Part shown: piece by piece, positions 27,102 to 36,478 of the stretch
How positions within the stretch are numbered: position 1 is the first letter of the stretch
How the letters are laid out: every line of letters begins with the position of its first letter
Assembly: GCA_964372115.1 (NCBI GenBank)
Contig: CAYJPN010000003.1
Location: 124,001 to 188,000 of the forward strand
Origin: CG2-30-36-16 sp964372115
GTDB lineage: Bacteria; Bacteroidota; Ignavibacteria; Ignavibacteriales; Ignavibacteriaceae
Reading direction: 5' to 3'
Length of the DNA: 64,000 nt
The notes under the pieces: model-generated
Told to the model about the DNA's origin: nothing
The model's database searches: none
What the model saw: only the letters and a program-made list of their open reading frames with translations
Program-made: the position numbers and the translations under genes

Positions 27102-29078
27102 ATGAACATATTCGACTACATAAACCATTTAAACTATAACGTTATCCGGAAAAAACTTTTCAGACGTGAAGTTGAAGCTGCATTTTATTCGAAGAAAAAA
27201 ATAAAACTACCGGCATTTATTAAAATAAAAATTGGCGGACTTAAACAGGCAAAAGAAAATTATCCATTTGTCTTTTTCTCAAATCAAGAGGAAAAAAATA
27301 AATTCATCAATTATTTCAGTTCACTTGATGAATCGGCATTGATAATAAAAAAGGCGGATGATATTTTGATGAACAATTTTAGGTTCCCCGGTAAAGGCAC
27401 TCTTTTTTTGGGTGAAACTGTCCGTTGGAACAGGGATTATCCATCCAAGTTTGAGTGGGGTCAATCATTAAGTTGGAAAGAAAACTTTTTTGAAACCCCG
27501 GAACGAGTCGATATAAAAAATGCCTGGTACTTAGCGCGGTTTCACCAGGGAATTGTTCTTGGTGAGGCTTATCTTTTAACGGGTGACGAAAAGTATGCCT
27601 TATACTTTTTGCGCCTGTTTACAAACTTTATCGAACGAAATAATTTTTGTACGGGTATTAACTGGATAAAAACATCAGAAGTTTCAATACGACTTCTGAA
27701 TATTGTTTATTCATTCGGGTTTTTTATAAACTCTGATGTTATTGATGAAAGTATATATAATACACTTATTGATTTTGTTCAGCATCACTCTTTTTTTATT
27801 GAAAATAATTTAGAGTTTACGGGAATTCGCGGAAATTCATATCTTGTAAATATTTTAGCTCTCGGAGCTGCCGGTATCTTTCTCAAAGAATCATATTCCG
27901 GCAAAAAAAATATGCAATTTGCGTACGTCGGTTTGGAGCAGGAAATACGGCAGCAGCTACATGACGATGGGGTAAGTTATGAGCAATCTGTACCGCTTCA
28001 TTCAATACTGCTTGAAATATTTTTTCTGGCAAAAATTATGTTCAGTAAAGAAGGTTTTAAGTTTACTGACCTATACGATGAAAAATTAAAACTTATGTTC
28101 GATGTACAGGCTGCATATATTCTTGACAATAATTCAGTACCGCAAATCGGTGATGCTATTATCAGTAGAATTTTACCTCTCAATCCAAGTTTTAATCAAC
28201 CTGATTTTGTTTCGATAATGGCTGCCGGAACTGCTTTGTTTAACGAGCCAAGATTTAAAAGTTTTAATAAACAAGCTACCCTCGAAGTAGCTTTGATATT
28301 TGGCTCGGCTGCTTTTGAAGAATATAAAAATATAAATACAGAGGTAAACAACTCATCCGAAGGATTTATTGGGGGCGGGCATTTTATTTTGAGGGATAAA
28401 AATCTAAATCTTTTTGTTGAAGCAGGCGAAATAGGCAAGAGAGGACTTGGCGCTCCCGGTCATAATGATACTTTTACTTTTGAGCTGTTTTATAAAAATG
28501 AAAAAATTATTGTCGACCCCGGAACATATTCAATATACGCTGATAAAGAAATGCGCAACAAACTTCGTTCTGTTAAAAACCATAACACTCCTTATGTTGA
28601 TGATAAAGAACTGTCTGAATTGGACGGACTTTTTAAGATTAAAGACGACATAACCAAACCAAAGATAATTGAGTGGCGCACAGATAATGACGAAGATTTT
28701 CTTTCGGTGCAGCATTACGGTTATGCCCGGTTAACCGACCCGGTAATTATAAAACGAAGTTTTCATTTTGTTAAAGAAAAAAAAATTATTGAAATTAAAG
28801 ATGAATTTATCGGAGGCGATTCACACAAGGTGGTATCGAATATAACTTTTCATCCTGATATTTTTCTTAGCAAAACAGATGAGAATAGTTACAGTGCGGT
28901 GGGAAAAAATAGCGAACTTCAAATAAAAATTAGCGGTTCATTGGCAAATTTAATAAGCAGTATTAATAACGCCCCTTTTTCCGAGGAGTACGGCAATATT
29001 CGGGAGACAAAAAAAATCACAACGGTTTTTAACGAAAAATTACCCGCTTTTATAATTACTGAAATTAAGTTGCACTGA
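27102..29078 (+). CDS. Heparinase II/III-family protein
   Basis: 658 residues: an N-terminal alpha-helical toroid (about 100-370, with FRFPGKGTLFLG, WGQSLSWKENF, ILLEIFFLAKIMF) and a C-terminal heparinase II/III-like beta domain (HNDTFTFELFYKNEKIIVDPGTYS, then RNKLRSVKNHNTPYVDDKE). No signal peptide is visible, unlike secreted lyases, which is typical of homologues encoded in surface polysaccharide loci. It probably cleaves or modifies a uronic-acid polymer; substrate unknown. First of five tightly packed genes, divergent from bshA across a 115-base promoter region. Confidence 0.85.
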   Translation: MNIFDYINHLNYNVIRKKLFRREVEAAFYSKKKIKLPAFIKIKIGGLKQAKENYPFVFFSNQEEKNKFINYFSSLDESALIIKKADDILMNNFRFPGKGTLFLGETVRWNRDYPSKFEWGQSLSWKENFFETPERVDIKNAWYLARFHQGIVLGEAYLLTGDEKYALYFLRLFTNFIERNNFCTGINWIKTSEVSIRLLNIVYSFGFFINSDVIDESIYNTLIDFVQHHSFFIENNLEFTGIRGNSYLVNILALGAAGIFLKESYSGKKNMQFAYVGLEQEIRQQLHDDGVSYEQSVPLHSILLEIFFLAKIMFSKEGFKFTDLYDEKLKLMFDVQAAYILDNNSVPQIGDAIISRILPLNPSFNQPDFVSIMAAGTALFNEPRFKSFNKQATLEVALIFGSAAFEEYKNINTEVNNSSEGFIGGGHFILRDKNLNLFVEAGEIGKRGLGAPGHNDTFTFELFYKNEKIIVDPGTYSIYADKEMRNKLRSVKNHNTPYVDDKELSELDGLFKIKDDITKPKIIEWRTDNDEDFLSVQHYGYARLTDPVIIKRSFHFVKEKKIIEIKDEFIGGDSHKVVSNITFHPDIFLSKTDENSYSAVGKNSELQIKISGSLANLISSINNAPFSEEYGNIRETKKITTVFNEKLPAFIITEIKLH

Positions 29079-29079
29079 T

Positions 29080-29952
29080 ATGAAACTTTTATTAATCGGT
29101 CATTCGGTGGAAGACCATATTATTAGAAATGGTTCAGAAGTTATTCAGCCAGGCGGGTTATACTATTCCGCAATCGGCGCGTTGAGCGTTAAAACTGAAA
29201 ATGACGAATTATTTATTCATACAGCCATAAAAAAAAACTATCACCTTTTTGATGATGTTTATTCTAACTTTAATAAAAAGTATTTGGAAGAATCGGATAA
29301 CATTCCGGAAGTATATCTCACAATTCATCCGGGAAAAGAGCGGGAAGAAAGATATTCAAATCTTTCAGCCAAACTAAAAATTCCTCAAAATTATAACGAA
29401 AAATTTGACGGCATATTGATAAATATGATAACAGGTTTTGAAATGGAAGTTGAGGAACTCCAAATTTTAAGAAATAATTTCAACGGTTCAATCTATTTCG
29501 ACCTTCATTCTCTTTCTCGTGGAATAAATACAAAAATGGAAAGAATATTTTGCGCTGTAAAGGAAAGAGAAAAATGGTTGAGCTGTATTGATATTTTACA
29601 AACCAATGAAAACGAAGTATTAACACTCTCTGAAAAGAAAAAATTAACAGAAATTGCCGAAGAAGTTTTAAGTTTGGGTGTGCGTATTTTAGTTGTAACA
29701 AAAGGCGCACTCGGTGTAAAAGCCTATTATAAAAATGGGGATGAAATAGAATCTGTTTTTCTTTCTGCGGAAAAAATAGTTGTAAAGAATAAGGTTGGCT
29801 GCGGTGATATTTTTGGGGCGGTGTTTTTTTATAATTATATTAAACAACCCAATTTAATGAATGCTTTGCAAAAGGCTAATAGAGCTGCGGGTATTGCTGT
29901 ATCGTATGATGAATTTATTATGTTTAAAAATTTGAAGAATGATGTTTCCTGA
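29080..29952 (+). CDS. PfkB-family carbohydrate kinase
   Basis: 290 residues, one base after the heparinase gene. N-terminal IGHSVEDHI and GGLYYSAIGAL match the substrate region of ribokinase-like enzymes. The C-terminal signature is present as NKVGCGDIFGAVFF, with the catalytic Asp in GCGD (the family normally reads D-T-x-G-x-G-D, so the first Asp-Thr is replaced by NK). ATP binding is supported by VVTKGALGVKAYYKNG. It likely phosphorylates a sugar; the substrate cannot be told. The stop overlaps the next gene by 14 bases. Confidence 0.85.
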   Translation: MKLLLIGHSVEDHIIRNGSEVIQPGGLYYSAIGALSVKTENDELFIHTAIKKNYHLFDDVYSNFNKKYLEESDNIPEVYLTIHPGKEREERYSNLSAKLKIPQNYNEKFDGILINMITGFEMEVEELQILRNNFNGSIYFDLHSLSRGINTKMERIFCAVKEREKWLSCIDILQTNENEVLTLSEKKKLTEIAEEVLSLGVRILVVTKGALGVKAYYKNGDEIESVFLSAEKIVVKNKVGCGDIFGAVFFYNYIKQPNLMNALQKANRAAGIAVSYDEFIMFKNLKNDVS

Positions 29953-30853
29953 AGATTTAATAAAAAAAAGAATTGTTATAACCGGCGCGAACGGAATGCT
30001 CGGGCAAAGAGTAGTGCATTATTTATCATACTTTGTAAATTACGAACTTCTCGGAATCTCGATAGAAGATGAACCGGTATTTGATAATGTTGAATATAAA
30101 AAAGTTGATTTAACAAATCGTGATGATTTAAAACGGGTTATTTATGATTTTTGTCCTGATTTTATCATCAATACCGCAGCTTTTACCAATGTTGATTTAA
30201 GTGAAACCGAAAGGGAAACAGCCTGGAAAGTAAATGTGAAAGGTGTTGAATATCTTGCGGAAGCTTCACGCGCCATTGACTCGCATATAATTCAAATTTC
30301 TACCGATTACGTTTTTGACGGAAAACGGGGTCCATATTCGGAAAAGTCGAGAACAAATCCGGTAGGTTATTATGGCCGCACAAAATTAGCCGCGGAAAAT
30401 ATTCTTAAAACGGGTGGAGTTCTGAACACCATTATACGCACTAATGTACTTTACGGTATTGCCGACAGCCGCCCCGATTTTGTCCGGTGGGTTATAACCT
30501 CACTTCGCGACGGCAAAGAAATTAGAATAGTTACCGACCAGATTAATAATCCCACTTTTATTGACGACCTGGCTCAGTCGATAAATAAAATTATTGAATA
30601 TAAAAAACAAGGATTGTTTAACATCGGAGGAAGAGAATTTTTATCCCGGTATGATTTTACCTTGCTGATTGCTGATTATTTTAATCTCGACAAAACGCGC
30701 ATAAAAAAAATTGTAACCGCGGATTTAAACCAACCTGCAAAACGTCCACTTAAATCAGGACTTCTTACTTTAAAAGCCGAAACGGAGATGGGATATAAAC
30801 CGCATACAATTATAGAAGCTTTGTCTATCATGAAAAAAGAACTTTCATTATGA
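29939..30853 (+). CDS. RmlD-like dTDP-4-dehydrorhamnose reductase family protein
   Basis: 304 residues, extended SDR. NAD(P) motif ITGANGMLGQRV (T-G-x-x-G-x-L-G), INTAAFTNVDLSETE, catalytic STDYVFDGKRGPY and YYGRTKLAAE (Y-x-x-x-K). This is the RmlD/RfbD pattern for the last step of dTDP-L-rhamnose synthesis, but no rmlA/B/C is in the window, so it may reduce another nucleotide sugar. It overlaps both neighbours (14 and 4 bases). Confidence 0.87.
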   Translation: MMFPEDLIKKRIVITGANGMLGQRVVHYLSYFVNYELLGISIEDEPVFDNVEYKKVDLTNRDDLKRVIYDFCPDFIINTAAFTNVDLSETERETAWKVNVKGVEYLAEASRAIDSHIIQISTDYVFDGKRGPYSEKSRTNPVGYYGRTKLAAENILKTGGVLNTIIRTNVLYGIADSRPDFVRWVITSLRDGKEIRIVTDQINNPTFIDDLAQSINKIIEYKKQGLFNIGGREFLSRYDFTLLIADYFNLDKTRIKKIVTADLNQPAKRPLKSGLLTLKAETEMGYKPHTIIEALSIMKKELSL

Positions 30854-32664
30854 AAAAATATTTTATCTTTTTTGTGTTAATAATATCATTTTCTATTTTC
30901 GGTCAATCAGTGCCGGAGTGGGCTAAGGGTGTTGTTTGGTACCAAATATTTCCCGAGCGGTTTGCAAATGGGGATAAAAATAATGATCCCGAAGTCGATA
31001 AGGTTTTTAGTTTTTCTAAAGATAAACCTAAAAACTGGAAAATTACTCCGTGGACATCCAACTGGTTTGCGCAGCAGCAGTGGGAAAAAGATTTAGGCGG
31101 ACCGGTTCGTAATCATCTTTATGAAAGACGGTACGGGGGAGACATCCAGGGAATAATCGATCACCTCGATTGTATAAAAGAGCTTGGAATTGGAGCAATA
31201 TATTTAAACCCGGTATTCGAAGCTGTATCGCTTCATAAATACGACGGCTCAACTTATCATCATATTGATGTGAATTTTGGACCCGACCCCGCTGGAGATA
31301 AAAAACTTATAGCTAAAGAAATACCTGATGATCCTTCTACATGGGTTTGGACAGCGGCAGATAAGCTTTTTCTTGAACTTATAAAACAAGTTCATACATG
31401 TGGTATGAAGATAGTAATTGACGGCGTGTTTAATCATACCGGTGTGCAGTTCTGGGCATTTCAGGATATTCTAAAAAATGGTGAGCAGTCAAAATTTAAG
31501 GACTGGTATAAGATAAAAAATTTTGATGACCCGGCAACTGCTGAAAATGAATTTTCTTACGATGGATGGTGGAATATTAAATCACTTCCCGAGTTTAACC
31601 GAACTGAAAATGACCTAAACCCCGGACCGAAGCAGTATATATTTAATGCCACAAAGAGATGGATGGATCCTAATGATGACGGCGATCCTACGGATGGAAT
31701 TGACGGCTGGAGGCTTGATGTAGCGCGCGAAGTACCTCTCGGTTTTTGGAAAGATTGGCGCAAATTGGTGCGGTCGGTTTACGGCAATGCAATTATTATT
31801 GGAGAATTGTGGGAGCTTTCACCCGACTTTATTTCGGCTAACGGCGCTTTTGACGCATTGATGAATTACAACTTTGCATATGCTGTAAAAGATTTTTTTA
31901 TAAATGTTGACGAAAAAATAAAAGCATCGGCGTTTACTGAGGAATTAAAAATAGTAGATGAAAATTATCCGGAGGATAATTTATATGTTCTTCAAAATCT
32001 TTTGGACAGCCATGATACTGAAAGATTATTGTCTTTAATTGAAAATCCGGGTAGAAAATTCGATAGAGATGCGAACGAGGAAAATGTAAATTATAATGCG
32101 GGAAAACCCTCCGCCGGAGCTTATGAAATACAAAAATTAGTTTTGGCTTTTCAAATGACTTACCGTGGAGCGCCGATGATTTATTACGGCGATGAAATTG
32201 GGATGTGGGGTGCAGACGATCCGCACGATCGTAAACCGATGGTTTGGGATAATTTAATATATGATGATGAAGTAATTGATAAATTTTCAGGTTTTAAAAA
32301 AGGTTACGGCAAATATAAAATTGAACAAAATAAAGACTTGTTAAGTTTTTATAAAAAAATTATCGATATACATAACCAAAATTCTGCTCTTCAAATAGGT
32401 TCACTAAGGTTTATATATTCGAACGATGAAACGGGAGTGGTTGTTTTTGAACGCAAACACGGCGGTGATTGGATTATTTGCGTTTTTAACAGCGGAGATA
32501 AACAAGCAGACATACAATTGCCTTTAGAGGGAACTAAGCTACAATATAAAGATTTGTGGGGTGGTGAAGAAGGAATGATATCTTCGAAAAGTTCGTCGGT
32601 GTTAATGGATATAAAAATAGAAGCCAAATCATTTAAGATAATTAAACTCTACCCTGCCTTATGA
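30850..32664 (+). CDS. Secreted GH13 alpha-amylase-family glycosidase
   Basis: 604 residues with signal peptide (ending SIFGQ). The TIM-barrel motifs of GH13 are present: VIDGVFNHTG (region I), DGWRLDVAREV (II, nucleophile Asp), IIIGELWE (III, acid Glu) and NLLDSHDTER (IV). The opening VWYQIFPERFANGDKNNDP and the long insertion after region I are typical of neopullulanase/cyclomaltodextrinase-type members. A C-terminal beta domain (about 510-600) closes the chain. Probably degrades alpha-glucans in the periplasm or outside. Overlaps both neighbours by 4 bases (ATGA). Confidence 0.92.
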   Translation: MKKYFIFFVLIISFSIFGQSVPEWAKGVVWYQIFPERFANGDKNNDPEVDKVFSFSKDKPKNWKITPWTSNWFAQQQWEKDLGGPVRNHLYERRYGGDIQGIIDHLDCIKELGIGAIYLNPVFEAVSLHKYDGSTYHHIDVNFGPDPAGDKKLIAKEIPDDPSTWVWTAADKLFLELIKQVHTCGMKIVIDGVFNHTGVQFWAFQDILKNGEQSKFKDWYKIKNFDDPATAENEFSYDGWWNIKSLPEFNRTENDLNPGPKQYIFNATKRWMDPNDDGDPTDGIDGWRLDVAREVPLGFWKDWRKLVRSVYGNAIIIGELWELSPDFISANGAFDALMNYNFAYAVKDFFINVDEKIKASAFTEELKIVDENYPEDNLYVLQNLLDSHDTERLLSLIENPGRKFDRDANEENVNYNAGKPSAGAYEIQKLVLAFQMTYRGAPMIYYGDEIGMWGADDPHDRKPMVWDNLIYDDEVIDKFSGFKKGYGKYKIEQNKDLLSFYKKIIDIHNQNSALQIGSLRFIYSNDETGVVVFERKHGGDWIICVFNSGDKQADIQLPLEGTKLQYKDLWGGEEGMISSKSSSVLMDIKIEAKSFKIIKLYPAL

Positions 32665-33458
32665 TGATCGAAAAATATAACGCTTTTATTTTCGATCTTG
32701 ACGGGACACTTTATGTTGGTGAAAGAATTATTCCCGGTGCGGATAAAACAATAAATTTCTTGCGAAGCATGGGGAAACAATTGTTGTTTGTCTCTAATAA
32801 AACTACCGGTCATGCAGAGGAATATTTGAATCTTTTGAAAAAATATGGTGTGCAACTCTACCTTCATGAGATAATAACCGCAACAACAGTTATTAAAAAA
32901 TATTTGCGAAAAAATTATTCGGGCAAAAATTTTTTTGCTATCGGGGAGGATGTTTTTATAAAAGATATTCAAGCGGCAGGACTCCATTTCACAAAAGACC
33001 CTGCCCAAGTGGATGTATTGCTTGTTACACTCGATAGAACATTAAATTATGAAAAATTAGAAATTGCCGCACGCGCACTTGAAAACGGGGCAAAATTTTA
33101 TGCGGCAAATATTGATGATACCTGCCCGGTTGAAAACGGCGAGGTTATGGATGCCGGCGCTACCATTTCCGCTCTCGAAAAACGCACACACAAAAAATTA
33201 GAGAAACATTTCGGCAAGCCCTCCTCTTATATGATTGAAGAAATTAAAACACATTTAAAAACAGAACCGGATAAAGTTTTATTAAGCGGTGACAGAATAG
33301 AAACAGATATAACTCTCGGCATTTTACTCGGCGCCGATACAGCGCTTGTTTCAACTGGCGTAAAGTTTTACACAAATGGAAGTGATATTAAGCCAACCTA
33401 TTTTATAAATTCTGTTTTCGATTTAGTAAAAAACCGTTTTGATTCTTTGAAAAGTTAA
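32661..33458 (+). CDS. HAD-IIA family phosphatase (NagD-like)
   Basis: 265 residues. FIFDLDGTLYVGERIIPGA (nucleophile D-x-D-G-T), LFVSNKTT (motif II), and LLSGDRIETDITLGILLGADTALV (motif IV, with D-R-x-x-T-D) are the HAD-IIA hallmarks shared with NagD, 4-nitrophenylphosphatase and phosphoglycolate phosphatase. The substrate is probably a small phosphorylated sugar or glycolytic by-product, which fits the sugar-kinase neighbour. Last gene of the five-gene operon. Confidence 0.9.
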   Translation: MMIEKYNAFIFDLDGTLYVGERIIPGADKTINFLRSMGKQLLFVSNKTTGHAEEYLNLLKKYGVQLYLHEIITATTVIKKYLRKNYSGKNFFAIGEDVFIKDIQAAGLHFTKDPAQVDVLLVTLDRTLNYEKLEIAARALENGAKFYAANIDDTCPVENGEVMDAGATISALEKRTHKKLEKHFGKPSSYMIEEIKTHLKTEPDKVLLSGDRIETDITLGILLGADTALVSTGVKFYTNGSDIKPTYFINSVFDLVKNRFDSLKS

Positions 33459-33615
33459 AACCCTTTTTATTATATAACAGTTAATTTTTTATTAACCGCT
33501 TTCCTGTTTCACACATCACTATACTTTGCCAACTCCAACTGTCATTTTACTTTATGGCATTGTAAACTCTCCAGGCGGGATGTATCCGCGTCAGGAGTCG
33601 GGCAGGCGAAAACAC

Positions 33616-33704
33616 CCGGGCAAAATCTACGTCCAACATTTTTTACAATTTCCAAGCTAAACAAAAAAACATATGCATCTTTCCGTTTTTTTTTTATAAA
33701 TTTG
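33616..33704 (+). repeat. 89-bp dispersed direct repeat, left copy
   Basis: It starts CCGGGCAAAATCTACGTCC and ends TTATAAATTTG. It matches 37459-37547 over 89 positions with one visible substitution. A diverged relative lies near 36920-37000 in the first tandem unit. Confidence 0.9.
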
Positions 33705-34130
33705 CATTAATCATCAGACTATAAAATTATGATTATAGGGATAGTAAATATTTTGCGGGTTACGGCAATGAATTTTTTGGATAATAACTATAGCGCCGTG
33801 CTTTACTTTTTTATATGCCGCATTTGCGGGGAACTTACCTTTGAGCAAGAATTAAGAATTAAGAATTAAAAATTAAAAAATATTAAATATTCTATTGAGT
33901 CTTACAGAACAATGGAGAGATTTAAAAAGAAGATTTAGTTATTCAAAATATAGAGTGACTTGAGTATTAAACTATTTTAAATATTGCATTGATAGATTTA
34001 AAATTGTTGAACATCATTTTTGTTCAAAATTGGTCCTTCATATTTCAAATTATTTTATCCTTGAAACGCTGAAAATGAACTTGTAATTTCATCAATGTTA
34101 ATTTAATACAAACATAAGAAAGGAGAAAAT

Positions 34131-34187
34131 ATGTTTGGAGCGCCGCCTCGAATAAATAAAAAGCAGTGATGGGTCAACATCACTGCT
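34131..34187 (+). promoter_or_regulatory. Short leader ORF overlapping a strong hairpin
   Basis: AGGAG is followed 5 bases later by an ATG opening a 12-codon frame (MFGAPPRINKKQ), whose TGA (34167-34169) falls inside the left arm of a perfect 10-bp hairpin, AGCAGTGATG / CATCACTGCT (34162-34187). About 85 bases further on starts the 259-residue secreted protein gene. The layout resembles an attenuator or leader; it could also be a terminator with a chance ORF. Confidence 0.4.
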
Positions 34188-34273
34188 CAACTCGCAAACA
34201 AAAAGGCACGTTTGAATAATTCACTGATCATTCTGCCATTAGTTTGCTTAATTAAAATATAAGGAAACTTAAA

Positions 34274-35053
34274 ATGAAAAAAATTGTTTTGTTTATTATC
34301 CTACTAAATTTAGTAGGTTTTTCACAGGATGAGAAAGAACAAGAAGTAGTAGGAAATTACATTGAACTTCTTAATAATTACAATACTGCATCAACCGCCC
34401 CAAAATTGAAATCTTTATCGAACGATGAGCTATTGCATATTGCACGGATGATGTATGAAGCACACCAAAAACATCCTATCGCAACTTATGAAACCGTTTT
34501 GCGCAATGCAGATAGTGTTGAATCTATGAAGGGGAACCTAATGGAAATTGTTAGCTACGGCACCCTTCAGCATTTAATCCGAGAAGAAGTAAAAAGTAGA
34601 TTCGGCATGGAGGCTTATAATATCTTGAATACACCAGTTATTTTAAGAGTAAAAATAATTTCAAAAGAAAAAAGTACTTATCCATGGGAGTATCCATGGG
34701 GTCTAAAAACAGATACTGATGTTTTAATAACAGCCGTGGTGGAGTATGATTTGAGCGGCTATCGATTTTCACCAAATGATACTGTGAAGTTTTCGGCAGC
34801 AATTTATAATAGTGAAAATTGGAATCGGTTTGAAATTGATAAAGAATACATTGCTCGTCTTGGTTTTACTTATACATATGATAGAAAATTCCGTTGCCTG
34901 ATTCGGTGGGGATGTGAAATGATATTGGTTAATGACTATGTAATTGACAAAGATGTCTGTTTTATTAATGTAGCTGAGATGAAATGGGAAGAATTGAGAA
35001 ATAAATATGATGCTGCGGTAAGTCTTTTGTCTATGAAAGGAGAAACAAAATGA
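34274..35053 (+). CDS. Secreted protein of unknown function
   Basis: 259 residues with signal peptide (MKKIVLFIILLNLVGFSQ), AAGGA ribosome site. No family recognised. After a helical N-terminal region (LLHIARMMYEAHQKHP) the chain becomes beta-rich with several Trp and Tyr. The ATGA overlap with the downstream metalloprotease gene indicates coupled expression. A partner, inhibitor or substrate-delivery role for the protease is conceivable but not shown. AT content and codon use look the same as neighbours. Confidence 0.75.
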   Translation: MKKIVLFIILLNLVGFSQDEKEQEVVGNYIELLNNYNTASTAPKLKSLSNDELLHIARMMYEAHQKHPIATYETVLRNADSVESMKGNLMEIVSYGTLQHLIREEVKSRFGMEAYNILNTPVILRVKIISKEKSTYPWEYPWGLKTDTDVLITAVVEYDLSGYRFSPNDTVKFSAAIYNSENWNRFEIDKEYIARLGFTYTYDRKFRCLIRWGCEMILVNDYVIDKDVCFINVAEMKWEELRNKYDAAVSLLSMKGETK

Positions 35054-35970
35054 AAAGAATAATAATATGGATAATCATATTTAATTCTATAGTTTTTTGT
35101 CAATATGTTCAAAAAAAATGGTATCTCAACAGCAATAATAAGCCTTATGAAGTTACTGACAGACCATGGATTTCTCCTAAATATTCTACTATTTCCATGA
35201 AATTGTGGTTCACTGATGACAATATCCCTTCTTCCTTAGACATAGAAGATACCAGGGAAAGTTTTACGGACATGATAGATACTTGGAATAATGTGCAAAC
35301 GAATTATGATTTTACTGAAGAATATGGTTATTACAATGGTTTTGATGTGGGATTTACCAATAACGTGTCATATTTTGGAGGGTTAGAAGCCGCTAAAACT
35401 ATAGCGGGCATCGTTGCTTATGCTTTAGAATATGACAATTTTAACAATATCAGGATAGTTGGTTTTACGTTTTCTCCTGTAACTAGCCAGGTACAAAGTG
35501 TTATTTATTTTAATAATACAGATGCTTTTAAAGAAACTCATGTGTGGACACTCAACACTATGGGTTACCCACCTTATGGGAAGGATTGGTCCTATTTTCC
35601 TAAAGATGCTCTTCATGAATTGGGGCATGTTCTTGGTTTGGCTCATAATGATAAATCTGGGGCAGTTATGTATCCAAACTCGAGTATCACACTCCCCACG
35701 GTTACTTTTTTGGAAAGTTTCGAAATCCAAGCCGTAAATGATATTTATTTCTGGTATAATCCAGTTCCAGTTTCTGTCGGTGATTATATTGCCTTAACTG
35801 TAGACCACGACATTTTTGAGGTTGGGACAACTCATGTTGGTTGTATTCATCCAAATTTTGTTTGTATTTGCGGAGAAATTCCACCCTGTACAATGAATGA
35901 GTATGATATGGAGGTTTTTGCTCTTTCTGATTGCGGCGAGGTTCTAATTTATGTCAATCATATAACATAA
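35050..35970 (+). CDS. Secreted metzincin-type zinc metalloprotease (matrixin-like)
   Basis: 306 residues with signal peptide (ending VFCQ). The extended zinc motif HELGHVLGLAHN gives H189-E190, H193 and H199 (H-E-x-x-H-x-x-G-x-x-H), followed by the Met-turn AVMYPNS (Met207). This is the matrixin/metzincin catalytic core. No pro-domain cysteine switch is seen upstream, but a Cys-rich tail (HVGCIHPNFVCICGEIPPC) of about 70 residues follows the catalytic domain. Probably degrades extracellular protein. Its stop codon is followed in frame by a lysozyme-like remnant. Confidence 0.85.
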   Translation: MKRIIIWIIIFNSIVFCQYVQKKWYLNSNNKPYEVTDRPWISPKYSTISMKLWFTDDNIPSSLDIEDTRESFTDMIDTWNNVQTNYDFTEEYGYYNGFDVGFTNNVSYFGGLEAAKTIAGIVAYALEYDNFNNIRIVGFTFSPVTSQVQSVIYFNNTDAFKETHVWTLNTMGYPPYGKDWSYFPKDALHELGHVLGLAHNDKSGAVMYPNSSITLPTVTFLESFEIQAVNDIYFWYNPVPVSVGDYIALTVDHDIFEVGTTHVGCIHPNFVCICGEIPPCTMNEYDMEVFALSDCGEVLIYVNHIT

Positions 35971-36450
35971 CGTACCTTAAATTACGATTGGGAGGATGAG
36001 GCATTAGACAATTTAATAGCTTCTGCCGGGTATAATAGTTCTATCGGCTTTTGTCAGGTAAAACTTAAAACTGCATATTGGATTGGAAAACAAATCCGGG
36101 ATTCATCCAGCGAATTTTTTCCTGGAAAAGAATATTATAATCTTCTACCAAAAATTTCAGCACGAGAAAAACTTATCGACTATCTTAGTAACGATTCTTT
36201 AAATATTTTATATGCAGCTTTATACATTAAAATTATTTCACATCGATGGAAATCATACAATATAGATATTTCTTTAAATCCTGAGATTCTTGGTACTCTT
36301 TACTCTACGGGTTTATTTTATAAAGATGGAACTGAACGAAAACCCCGCGTAAATCCGGTTTCAAATTCATTTGGTATACTTGCTAAAAAAAACTATGAAA
36401 ATATATTTAAAGATTGTTTGAAAAATCATTTACGAAATAACAAGCGATAG
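35971..36450 (+). pseudogene. Start-less lysozyme/transglycosylase-like remnant, in frame with upstream stop
   Basis: Directly after the TAA of the metalloprotease gene the same frame stays open for 159 codons, ending at TAG 36448-36450, with no ATG/GTG/TTG near its beginning. The translation is protein-like: ASAGYNSSIGFCQVKLKTA, then LNILYAALYIKIISHRW, then PEILGTLYSTGLFY and NPVSNSFG. That order (S-x-G-x-x-Q-x-K-x-x-T-A, later TLY-x-x-G and N-x-F-G) is reminiscent of lysozyme-fold peptidoglycan enzymes. It is most simply a 5'-truncated gene joined to the protease gene by a deletion. Confidence 0.55.
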
Positions 36451-36478
36451 TTATAAAGCATCTAAGAAGATGACACTC

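Larger units (their letters stand above)
33459..34273. other. Gene-poor 815-bp intergenic stretch with repeats
   Basis: No convincing gene. It holds an 89-bp element repeated at 37459-37547, a small A/T minisatellite of AATTAAG/AATTAAA units near 33848-33880, and a short leader-like ORF plus hairpin near 34131-34187. A 46-codon frame from 33728 exists but has no supporting features. Base composition and structure mark the left edge of an accessory region. Confidence 0.6.
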
